From positions 1 through 12,151 of the forward strand of contig DXEO01000060.1 of assembly GCA_019114925.1 (NCBI GenBank): 12,151 bases of DNA, read 5' to 3'. Origin of the DNA: Candidatus Corynebacterium faecipullorum. Lineage in GTDB: Bacteria; Actinomycetota; Actinomycetes; Mycobacteriales; Mycobacteriaceae. A program made the position numbers and the translations under genes. Shown here in pieces: positions 1 through 6,175 of this stretch. The notes below the pieces were generated by a model, which did no database searches, had not been told where the DNA came from, and saw only the letters and a program-made list of their open reading frames with translations. The stretch's first letter is position 1; each line of letters starts with the position of its first letter.

Positions 1-1
1 C

Positions 2-535
2 GTCATCGTCATCGGTGCTACTAACCGCGAGGAACTCATCGACCCCGCCATCATGCGCCCGGGGCGCCTCGACATCAAGATCCGCGTCAACCGCCCGACC
101 AAGCAGGGTGCGCGGGAAATCTTTGCGCGCCACTTCCCGGACACTGTCCCGCACGAAGGCGACCTTTCCCAGCTCATCGATACCGCGGTCGAAGATCTCT
201 ACGCCGAGCGGCCCTTCGTCACTCTGCACTTCGCCAACGCTGATCCCCGCGTGCTGCATTACCGGGACTTCGTCTCCGGCGCGATGATTGCCAATATCGT
301 CTCTCGCGCGAAGAAGCTGGCTATCAAGGAGGCGTTAGACGCAGCCACTAACCGCGAAGGGGCGCAGCCCGCAGGCATCACCGCTGCGCACCTGCACCAG
401 GCCATCGCTGCCGAGCAAGCAGAATCTGAGTATGTACCGACGTCCGCTAACCCGGAAGAATGGGCGAAGATCGTCGCCGGTACCTCTGCTGGCGCGCATG
501 TCACTGGGGTCGAATTGATGGGAGTACAACCTTGA
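2..535 (+). CDS. arc: ARC (Mpa-type) AAA+ ATPase of the pupylation pathway, C-terminal part
   Basis: This is the 3' part of a gene that starts before the window; 177 codons and a TGA stop are visible. The first residues, VIVIGATNREELIDPAIMRP followed by GRLD, are the AAA+ sensor-1 and arginine-finger region characteristic of ARC/Mpa. The small helical AAA subdomain follows. The family forms a hexameric ring that binds Pup by N-terminal coiled coils and threads tagged proteins through its pore; those parts lie outside the window. The protein ends in VELMGVQP. Mycobacterial Mpa ends in a GQYL-like tail that docks on the 20S proteasome, and this tail is absent here, which fits the lack of proteasome genes nearby. 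An internal ATG at 53 is not the start, because the reading frame is open and conserved back to the window edge. The stop codon overlaps the dop start by 4 bases, suggesting translational coupling. Confidence 0.95.
   Translation, partial: VIVIGATNREELIDPAIMRPGRLDIKIRVNRPTKQGAREIFARHFPDTVPHEGDLSQLIDTAVEDLYAERPFVTLHFANADPRVLHYRDFVSGAMIANIVSRAKKLAIKEALDAATNREGAQPAGITAAHLHQAIAAEQAESEYVPTSANPEEWAKIVAGTSAGAHVTGVELMGVQP
520..524 (+). promoter_or_regulatory. Shine-Dalgarno sequence for dop
   Basis: GGGAG lies 7 bases before the TTG at 532, inside the last codons of arc. Its spacing, and the family N-terminus (SRVLGTETEYGI) right after that TTG, fix the dop start. An ATG at 460 in the same frame would add 24 residues unlike the family. 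Confidence 0.7.
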
Positions 536-2076
536 GCCGTGTTCTAGGAACCGAAACTGAATATGGAATCTCCACGCCGTCCAACCCAGCGCTGTCACCG
601 ATCGTGACCTCCACCCATGCTGTTGTGGCTTATGCCGCCCTGCATACTGGTGCCCGCTCCCGCTGGGATTTTCGGGAGGAGCACCCACTGCGCGATAGCC
701 GCGGCTTCGATCTCAAGCGCTATCACACCGTGCCCGTGGTGGACCCGAACGCGCTGGGCGTGGCCAACGTGGTGACCGCCAACGGTGCGCGTTTCTACGT
801 CGATCACGCCCACCCTGAGTACTCCTCACCGGAGTGTACGAATGCTTGGGATGCGATGCTTTACGACGCCGCCGGCGACCTCATCCTGCGCCGTGCAGGG
901 GAGGCCGTAGCATCGCTGACCGCGCAGGGCACGTCCGTGTTGGCCACACACGATCCTTGCCCGCCGCTGAAGTTCTACAAGAACAATGTGGACGGCAAGG
1001 GCGCTTCCTATGGCAGCCACGAGAACTACCAGTACTCCAGGGATACTGCCTTCGAGGATATTGCCCAGGGGCTGATTCCCTTCTTTGTTGCTCGCCAGGT
1101 AATCACAGGTGCCGGCCGTATGGGCTTGGGCGCTGACGGTGAGGAGCCAGGCTTCCAGATCTCGCAACGCGCAGACTATATCGAGCAAGAGATTTCCCTG
1201 GAAACCACCCTCAACCGCGGCATCATCAATACCCGTGATGAACCACATGCGGTGGCCGAAGATTTCGGCCGCTTACACGTCATTATCGGTGATGCCACGA
1301 TGTCCCACACCTCGACGCTGCTCAAGCTGGGCATGACCTCGCTGGTGCTCGATGCCATCGAGAGCGGCGTGGACTTTAGTGATCTGCGCCTAGCAGAGCC
1401 GGTGGGGGAGGTGCAGAGGGTGAGCCGCGATCTCACCTTGACACACCAGCTGGCGCTTCGCGACGGTCGCCGACTCACCGCCCTCGACATCCTCGCCGTC
1501 TACCGGGAGAGGGTCACCGCGGTCTCCGAGGCGGATGAAAAGGTACTTGCGGCCTGGGACGAGGTTGTCGAGCTCCTGGCCGATAACCCGCTCAGGGCCG
1601 CCCACCTGCTGGATTGGGTAGCAAAATACCGCTTGATTAAGGGCTACCTCGGCCGCGGCGTGCCTGCCGATGACCCGAAAATGACGCTCATCGACCTGCA
1701 GTACACCGATATCGATCCAGCAAAGTCCCTCTATCATGCGCTCGTTCGAAAGGGACGGATGCGCACCTTGGTCAGCGAGGAAGAGATCGCCGCGGCGGCC
1801 GACACTCCTCCTGCGGATACCCGCGCTTACCTGCGCGGCCACGCCATGCGGAAATTCGGGGAGGATGTCTTGGCGGCGTCCTGGCAGTCGCTGACCTTCC
1901 GCATCGGTGAGGCCGAGGGTGCTAACTCCGGAACCGCCTGCGTTGCGCTTGACGACACCACACGCCTCGGGCAGGACGAGGTGGGCGCTCTGCTGGAATC
2001 TGCGGACAGCGCCGCCAACTTCGTTGATAGTTTGCGCCAGCTCGGGGTGCGAGTCGAGTACCCTACACTGTATTAG
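532..2076 (+). CDS. dop: Dop, depupylase / Pup deamidase
   Basis: The 514-residue protein has the carboxylate-amine ligase (glutamine synthetase-like) fold shared with PafA. It hydrolyses the isopeptide bond between Pup and substrate lysines; in species whose Pup ends in Gln it also deamidates Pup. The N-terminal strand GTETEYGI (residues 6-13) carries the metal-binding glutamates. Asp91 in FYVDHAHPEY matches the catalytic aspartate of the family. The stretch at about residues 40-75, rich in Arg and Asp, is the Dop-specific loop that PafA lacks. KNNVDGKGASYGSHENY near residue 150 and NTRDEPHA (233-240) are conserved nucleotide and metal-site segments. The start is the TTG overlapping the arc stop. 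Pup ends in Glu here, so deamidation should be dispensable and depupylation the main role. The length is normal and I see no frameshift. Confidence 0.95.
   Translation: MSRVLGTETEYGISTPSNPALSPIVTSTHAVVAYAALHTGARSRWDFREEHPLRDSRGFDLKRYHTVPVVDPNALGVANVVTANGARFYVDHAHPEYSSPECTNAWDAMLYDAAGDLILRRAGEAVASLTAQGTSVLATHDPCPPLKFYKNNVDGKGASYGSHENYQYSRDTAFEDIAQGLIPFFVARQVITGAGRMGLGADGEEPGFQISQRADYIEQEISLETTLNRGIINTRDEPHAVAEDFGRLHVIIGDATMSHTSTLLKLGMTSLVLDAIESGVDFSDLRLAEPVGEVQRVSRDLTLTHQLALRDGRRLTALDILAVYRERVTAVSEADEKVLAAWDEVVELLADNPLRAAHLLDWVAKYRLIKGYLGRGVPADDPKMTLIDLQYTDIDPAKSLYHALVRKGRMRTLVSEEEIAAAADTPPADTRAYLRGHAMRKFGEDVLAASWQSLTFRIGEAEGANSGTACVALDDTTRLGQDEVGALLESADSAANFVDSLRQLGVRVEYPTLY
2064..2069 (+). 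promoter_or_regulatory. Possible -10 element for an internal pup promoter
   Basis: TACACT matches the actinobacterial TANANT -10 pattern and lies in the last codons of dop, about 44 bases before the pup ATG. Transcription would start near 2076 and leave a leader of about 37 bases containing the pup ribosome-binding site. No good -35 hexamer is visible at the expected distance, so this is only a candidate. Confidence 0.3.
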
Positions 2077-2096
2077 CGCAGCATTTTCCACTCGCG

Positions 2097-2103
2097 AAAG
2101 GAG
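2097..2103 (+). promoter_or_regulatory. Strong Shine-Dalgarno sequence for pup
   Basis: AAAGGAG lies 9 bases before the pup ATG. It is the closest match to the anti-Shine-Dalgarno sequence that I noted in the window. This suits a small modifier needed in excess over its ligase and depupylase. Confidence 0.7.
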
Positions 2104-2112
2104 CTCTAGAAG

Positions 2113-2304
2113 ATGGGCGGACAGCAGTCTCAGATCAACGCCGGTGGCGGCAACGGTCAAGGAGGCGACACTCCGGAGTTCGACGCCGGACAAGTCAGCA
2201 TTAACAGCGCGGGTACCGATGACCTCCTCGATGAGATCGACGGCCTTTTGGAGTCCAACGCCGAGGAGTTCGTGCGCTCCTACGTCCAAAAGGGCGGCGA
2301 ATAA
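2113..2304 (+). CDS. pup: Pup, prokaryotic ubiquitin-like protein, ending in Gly-Gly-Glu
   Basis: This is a 63-residue modifier. The C-terminal half (DDLLDEIDGLLESNAEEF then VRSYVQKGGE) is the conserved helix-forming, ARC-binding and ligation region. The N-terminal half is rich in Gly, Gln and Asn and should be disordered; in the family this part enters the ATPase pore. The last residue is encoded GAA before the TAA, so Pup is made ready for ligation through its C-terminal Glu without Dop deamidation. Lys60 is the only lysine and Arg55 the only other basic residue, which makes the protein strongly acidic. Mycobacterial Pup ends in GGQ, while C. glutamicum Pup is known to end in GGE. The gene is preceded by a strong ribosome-binding site and is followed after 2 bases by pafA. 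Confidence 0.97.
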   Translation: MGGQQSQINAGGGNGQGGDTPEFDAGQVSINSAGTDDLLDEIDGLLESNAEEFVRSYVQKGGE

Positions 2305-2306
2305 AG

Positions 2307-3734
2307 GTGGAGCAGCCCTCCGATAGCGCCCCGGTTTACGCACGGCGGATTATGGGCATCGAAACCGAGTACGGCATTACCGCGAGCGCGCACAATGGGC
2401 AGCGGGTGATGTCCCCAGATGAGATCGCCCGCGTGCTTTTTCGACCCATCGTGTCGAAGTACTCCTCCTCAAATATCTTCAGCCCCAACGCCTCCCGCCT
2501 CTACCTCGACGTGGGTTCCCACCCGGAGATCGCTACCGCCGAGTGCGATAGCTTAAGCCAGCTCATTGCCTATGAGCGCGCCGGGGATGCCATGATCAAC
2601 CGTATGGCCGTCCAGGCAGAGGAAACCCTGGTGGCGGAGGGGGAGAAGCGTGCGGTTTACTTGTTCAAGAACAATGTGGACTCTGCGGGCAATTCCTATG
2701 GCTGCCACGAGAACTACCTTATTGGCCGACACGTGGTGCTCAAGGACCTTGGCAAAGCTCTGCTGCCGTTCATGATCACTCGCCAGCTCATCTGTGGCGC
2801 AGGGATGGTTAGACCTGCCAAGGGAGAGAAGCCGGCGCGTTTCGTGCTCTCCCAGCGTGCCGACCAAGTCTGGGAGGGTGTGTCCTCTGCGACGACTCGA
2901 TCGCGCCCCATCATCAATACACGCGATGAACCGCATGGTGATTCCAAGCGTTTCCGCCGCATGCACGTCATCGTCGGCGACTCCAACATGGCTGAGCCCA
3001 CGATTGCCCTCAAAGTTGGCTCCACGCTGCTCATGCTGGAGATGTTGGAGGCGGGATATGAGGTGCCAAACTACTCGGTGCTCGAACCTATTCAGCACAT
3101 TCGCGCCATCGCGCTCGATCCGACCGGCCGGACCGAGCTTCCGCTCGAGGGAGGCGGTAGCACCACCGCGCTCGCCGTGCAACAGGGGCTCTGCACCGCC
3201 GCTAAGCGCTGGCTGGAGCACCGCGAGGACGCAGGTACTCCGACGGCTGAGTTGGCCCGTGTCGTGGACTTGTGGAAGCGCACCCTCCAGGCCATTGAGA
3301 CTCAGGATTTCTCCGGTGTTGACCGCGAGATCGATTGGGTCATCAAGCGCGGCCTGTTGAACCGCTACCGCGAGCGCTTGGGTGGGGATTGGGCACACCC
3401 CAGGCTGGCCCAGATCGATTTGACCTACCACGACATCCGCCCAGGCCGCGGCCTTTACAGCGTGCTGGAGCAGCGCGGCATGGTGGAGCGCTGGATCGAC
3501 GATGCAGCAATCGATGCTGCCGTCGACACCGCCCCGGAGACCACCCGTGCCAAGCTGCGCGGGGAGTTTCTCGCTGTCGCCCGCGAGCTCGATGCCACGG
3601 TAACGGTGGATTGGACGCGGATGAAGGTCAACCGGCCTGAACCGATGACCGAAGAGTTCTCCGACCCCTTTGTATCCGAGGACCCGCGCCTAAATGGGTT
3701 GTTAGACTACATGCGTTCGCACCCAGGCTCGTAG
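2307..3734 (+). CDS. pafA: PafA, Pup-protein ligase
   Basis: The 475-residue ligase phosphorylates the C-terminal Glu of Pup with ATP, then joins it to a substrate lysine. It shares its fold with Dop. MGIETEYGIT (residues 16-25) is the metal-binding first strand, and Asp68 in LYLDVGSHPE is the catalytic aspartate, matching Asp64 in the C. glutamicum enzyme. KNNVDSAGNSYGCHENY begins near residue 121 and NTRDEPHG is at 204-211; the Dop loop is absent. The GTG at 2307 is chosen because it gives a normal-length N-terminus, lies 2 bases after the pup stop, and has AGGGCGG nine bases upstream inside the pup end. An ATG at 2352 would start at MGIETEYG and has no clear ribosome-binding site. Tight linkage suggests translational coupling to pup. 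In mycobacteria prcB and prcA sit at this junction; here nothing does. Confidence 0.95.
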   Translation: MEQPSDSAPVYARRIMGIETEYGITASAHNGQRVMSPDEIARVLFRPIVSKYSSSNIFSPNASRLYLDVGSHPEIATAECDSLSQLIAYERAGDAMINRMAVQAEETLVAEGEKRAVYLFKNNVDSAGNSYGCHENYLIGRHVVLKDLGKALLPFMITRQLICGAGMVRPAKGEKPARFVLSQRADQVWEGVSSATTRSRPIINTRDEPHGDSKRFRRMHVIVGDSNMAEPTIALKVGSTLLMLEMLEAGYEVPNYSVLEPIQHIRAIALDPTGRTELPLEGGGSTTALAVQQGLCTAAKRWLEHREDAGTPTAELARVVDLWKRTLQAIETQDFSGVDREIDWVIKRGLLNRYRERLGGDWAHPRLAQIDLTYHDIRPGRGLYSVLEQRGMVERWIDDAAIDAAVDTAPETTRAKLRGEFLAVARELDATVTVDWTRMKVNRPEPMTEEFSDPFVSEDPRLNGLLDYMRSHPGS

Positions 3735-3764
3735 AGCCCCAGAGCTGATCAAGGAACCTGCATT

Positions 3765-4781
3765 ATGCCCTCAGCAGATCGCACCGCAGCCAGGACGCCG
3801 GTCAGAGACCGCGCTATCGAAAGGCTCACCAACCTCACCTTTGCGCTGCATGGCGCAGCGCACCAAGGCGGGGTTCCGGACCGCAGCGCGGCGTGGATCC
3901 GCAGCCACGTCGAGGGCTACCAGTCACGCAGCGACGAAGCCTTTCACAAGCAGCTTTCCCGCGACATCCTGACCTTGCAGCGCGCCGGTGTGCCAGTAGT
4001 ACACAGCAGCGGGGCAGAAGGGTCGTTGTACCGCCTCGATCCCGAAAGCTACCAGCTACCTCCCATCGATTTCACGCCGGAGGAGGCCATGGTCCTAGGC
4101 GTAGCCGGCGGCATTGGCACCCCGGGCGGTTTGAGCGATTTCAGTCTCTCCGCGTGGACCAAGCTCGCGGCCTCGGGCGCCTCCCGCGACTTGAGCGGAG
4201 CTCCCGTCTATACCGCTGTCAACGATATAACCAGGCTGAGCCCAGAGCTCGTTACTGGAGTCATCACTGCAGTGCGTGCAGGGCTGCGCATATCCTTTGA
4301 TTATTACGCTACGCCCTCTGCCGAAGCGGTTCGCCGCCACATGGACCCGTGGGGGCTGGTCAACCACCGTGATCGCGTCTATCTCGTGGGGTGGGATGTA
4401 GACCGCGAGGCACCCCGAACTTTTCGTGCCACCCGCGTGGACAACGTCAGGCGCTCGCGCGCTGCGGCCACGCATCTCGAGCCCACTGCACCACTGCAAG
4501 AACTCGTTGTGGAGGCACTAGACCGCGGGGATACCGTCGATGCTCTCCTTGAGGTACCACAGGGGCAGGCCGCCGAGCTTGTCGACGCCGGACGCAGGCG
4601 CAAGGATGGACTCCTAGAACTCACCAACGTACACCGCGATTGGTTGGTGCGTACCGCTGCTGGCTATGCACCAGATGTCGTGGTGATTGAACCACCTGAA
4701 CTTCGTGCCGAAATCATCGCACTCTTAAGTGTCGGTGATGTCCCTCCATCAGCGTCTGGCGAGGAGGCCCGCCATGGTTGA
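3765..4781 (+). CDS. pafB: PafB, WYL-domain transcription regulator subunit
   Basis: The 338-residue protein has an N-terminal winged-helix region (about residues 12-85, starting RDRAIERLTNLTFAL) and a C-terminal WYL domain (about 165-235, with FDYYATPSAEAVRRHMDPWG and RVYLVGWD). In mycobacteria PafB and PafC form PafBC, which activates the LexA/RecA-independent DNA-damage response; the WYL domains are thought to sense single-stranded DNA. The two genes were named for linkage to pafA, and a role in pupylation itself is not established. The ATG at 3765 is supported by AAGGA at 3751-3755 and lies 30 bases after pafA. The Trp-Tyr-Leu triplet that names the domain reads Val-Tyr-Leu here. The gene overlaps pafC by 8 bases. 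Confidence 0.92.
   Translation: MPSADRTAARTPVRDRAIERLTNLTFALHGAAHQGGVPDRSAAWIRSHVEGYQSRSDEAFHKQLSRDILTLQRAGVPVVHSSGAEGSLYRLDPESYQLPPIDFTPEEAMVLGVAGGIGTPGGLSDFSLSAWTKLAASGASRDLSGAPVYTAVNDITRLSPELVTGVITAVRAGLRISFDYYATPSAEAVRRHMDPWGLVNHRDRVYLVGWDVDREAPRTFRATRVDNVRRSRAAATHLEPTAPLQELVVEALDRGDTVDALLEVPQGQAAELVDAGRRRKDGLLELTNVHRDWLVRTAAGYAPDVVVIEPPELRAEIIALLSVGDVPPSASGEEARHG
4761..4767 (+). promoter_or_regulatory. Shine-Dalgarno sequence for pafC inside the pafB end
   Basis: GAGGAGG lies 6 bases before the ATG at 4774 and is within pafB coding sequence. It decides the pafC start over in-frame ATGs at 4729 and 4738, and it means pafC translation is probably coupled to pafB termination at 4781. Confidence 0.75.
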
Positions 4782-5739
4782 TCAACCCCGCAAGCTGCAG
4801 TCCCTCGTTCGCTCACTTAACCTCATCCCTTACCTGCGTAACCACCCGGGGTTGACTCCGATGGAGGCCGCTGAGGATTTGGGGATGACTCCTGCTGAGC
4901 TTAAAGATGCTATCGACCGACTTTTCTGCTCCGGTGTAGGCCGCAATACTGAGGACCTCATTGACTTAAGCTTTAGTTACCGCGATGGCATCGAGATTTA
5001 CAACGACCAGGGCTTGACCCAGGCATTGCGTCTGACCCCAACCGAGGCCGGCGCGTTGCTGCTGACGCTCGAGTCCCTCGAAGCAATGCCCGGGCTTGTC
5101 GACGTCTCCGCGGTCCACTCCGCCGCCGCCAAGCTGCGCGAGATTATGGATGAAAAGACCGCCGCCATCTATGACTCCCTGGCCACAACTGATCCCGAGG
5201 AGTCCGAGGTGCAAGCGGCGTTGGCGGGGGCCGTCGACAAGCGCCGGCAAGTGCGTTTTACCTACTGGAGTATGTCCTCCAACCGGACCAGTGAGCGCAC
5301 CGTGCATCCGGCCCGCATCTTTATCGTGGACGGCGAGCCCTATTTGGTGGCCTGGGATCAATTGGTGGGGGAGCACCGCACGTTCCGCTTGGACCGTATG
5401 AGAGATGTTGAGGTGCTTGACGCAACCGCAACCCCGCACGTGCGCAAGCTGGACTTCAACCCCGACTCCCCCTTTGGTCTAGATCACACTCTCGTTGCGC
5501 AGCTGGAGATTAACCAAGAATTCACCTGGCTGGCAGAGCACTATGACATCGCCCTCGGCGACACACTGGAAAATGGCTTGATAGCTGCGACGATGCCCGT
5601 CGGATCTGAAGCATGGTTTAGCCGTTTCGCCCTCAGCCAAGCCGACCGATTGCGGGTCGTGGGGCCGCAGAAGCTCGTCGAGGCCATTTCGGAGCATAGA
5701 AATCGGGCGCTGGAGCGTTATACTCAACTGTCAGACTAA
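4774..5739 (+). CDS. pafC: PafC, WYL-domain transcription regulator subunit
   Basis: The 321-residue protein is a paralogue of PafB. It has an N-terminal helix-turn-helix region (about residues 1-70; KLQSLVRSLNLIPYLRNHPG then LTPMEAAEDLGMTPAELKDA) and a WYL domain (about 156-216; RFTYWSMSSNRTSERTVHP and PYLVAWDQLVGEHRTFRLD). By homology it pairs with PafB to activate DNA-repair genes after damage; in some actinobacteria the two are one fused protein. The start at 4774 is chosen for its strong ribosome-binding site and because the N-terminus MVDQPRKLQSLVRSLNL is typical of the family; earlier in-frame ATGs would overlap pafB further. The overlap with pafB is 8 bases, fitting equal production of the two subunits. 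After the stop there is an 81-base gap to tatA. Confidence 0.92.
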   Translation: MVDQPRKLQSLVRSLNLIPYLRNHPGLTPMEAAEDLGMTPAELKDAIDRLFCSGVGRNTEDLIDLSFSYRDGIEIYNDQGLTQALRLTPTEAGALLLTLESLEAMPGLVDVSAVHSAAAKLREIMDEKTAAIYDSLATTDPEESEVQAALAGAVDKRRQVRFTYWSMSSNRTSERTVHPARIFIVDGEPYLVAWDQLVGEHRTFRLDRMRDVEVLDATATPHVRKLDFNPDSPFGLDHTLVAQLEINQEFTWLAEHYDIALGDTLENGLIAATMPVGSEAWFSRFALSQADRLRVVGPQKLVEAISEHRNRALERYTQLSD

Positions 5740-5784
5740 GAGCTCTCCTGCGTGCGCCCAGTGCAGCGCTGCTGCATGGAACCG

Positions 5785-5790
5785 TACGCT
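5785..5790 (+). promoter_or_regulatory. Possible -10 element before tatA
   Basis: TACGCT in the 81-base pafC-tatA gap partly fits the actinobacterial -10 pattern and would give a leader of about 24 bases with the AGAAGG ribosome-binding site. No convincing -35 is present; a GCAGCGCTGC palindrome lies just upstream at 5763-5772. This is a weak candidate, and read-through from pafC is equally possible. Confidence 0.2.
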
Positions 5791-5820
5791 TCATCAACCT
5801 AGAAAGAAGGGGCACCCTCA

Positions 5821-6084
5821 ATGACCGTGGGACCTTTGGAAATCGGCCTTGTCGTTCTCGTTATCGTGCTGTTGTTCGGCGCAAAGAAGCTGCCGGAGCT
5901 GGCTCGTTCGATGGGCCGCTCCATGCGCATCTTTAAGTCCGAAGTCAAGGAGATGAAGGAGGAGAACAACACTCCCGAGCAGCAGGCCCAGATTGCTGCG
6001 TCGAAGAAGAACGATGAGGACTTCTGGAACAGCCCGAAAATGCAGCCGCGCACTTCCAAGCCGGTTGACGGAAACCAGAACTAA
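5821..6084 (+). CDS. tatA: TatA, twin-arginine translocase pore subunit
   Basis: The 87-residue protein has the TatA layout. It has a short N-terminal membrane helix (about residues 5-19, LEIGLVVLVIVLLFG), then the FG hinge, then an amphipathic helix (AKKLPELARSMGRSMRIFKS) and a charged, disordered tail. TatA oligomerises around TatBC to let folded proteins with twin-arginine signals cross the cytoplasmic membrane. The ATG is preceded by AAGAAGGGG about 8 bases upstream. The gene ends in two consecutive TAA stops. TatA rather than TatB is called because of the short acidic tail and the position directly before tatC, which is standard in Actinobacteria. Confidence 0.95.
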   Translation: MTVGPLEIGLVVLVIVLLFGAKKLPELARSMGRSMRIFKSEVKEMKEENNTPEQQAQIAASKKNDEDFWNSPKMQPRTSKPVDGNQN

Positions 6085-6097
6085 TAATCTTTCTCGG

Positions 6098-6144
6098 CAG
6101 GCAGGCCGCATTCTGGACCCCTCGGGGTGCTGAGGCCTTGCCTG
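6098..6144 (+). other. Branched inverted repeat between tatA and tatC
   Basis: CAGGC-A-GGCC (6098-6107) can pair with GGCC-TT-GCCTG (6134-6144), enclosing an inner hairpin with perfect arms ACCCC (6117-6121) and GGGGT (6124-6128). There is no immediate T-run, so it is not a classical terminator. It may attenuate read-through into tatC or protect the tatA message 3' end, giving more TatA than TatC. The role is inference; the pairing is seen directly. Confidence 0.5.
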
Positions 6145-6163
6145 TCTCCGTGGGCTTTTCTGT

Positions 6164-6168
6164 GGAGG
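6164..6168 (+). promoter_or_regulatory. Shine-Dalgarno sequence for tatC
   Basis: GGAGG lies 7 bases before the TTG at 6176. No ATG or GTG codon with a comparable site lies in frame nearby before the conserved TatC core, so this site supports the TTG start. Confidence 0.65.
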
Positions 6169-6175
6169 TCTTGCT

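Noticed and set aside
460..531. N-terminal extension of dop from the ATG at 460
   Set aside because: The extra 24 residues do not resemble Dop and overlap arc; the TTG at 532 has a well-spaced GGGAG and yields the family N-terminus.
53..535. Treating the ATG at 53 as the start of a small separate gene
   Set aside because: The frame is open to the window edge and the residues before the ATG (VIVIGATNREELIDPA) are core AAA+ sequence, so it is a truncated ARC.
2305..2306. Remnants of prcB/prcA between pup and pafA
   Set aside because: Only two bases separate the genes, so no remnant can exist here.
1390..2343. Long antisense open frame of 317 codons across the dop 3' half and pup
   Set aside because: It overlaps well-supported dop, pup and the pafA start, has no family resemblance, and such frames are common opposite high-GC genes.
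2553..3431. Antisense open frame of 292 codons within pafA
   Set aside because: It lies wholly inside a clear pafA sequence, has no recognisable motifs or ribosome-binding site, and is explained by codon bias.
6098..6144. Calling the tatA-tatC inverted repeat a Rho-independent terminator
   Set aside because: The stem is interrupted and no T-run follows at the right place; only a structured element can be supported.
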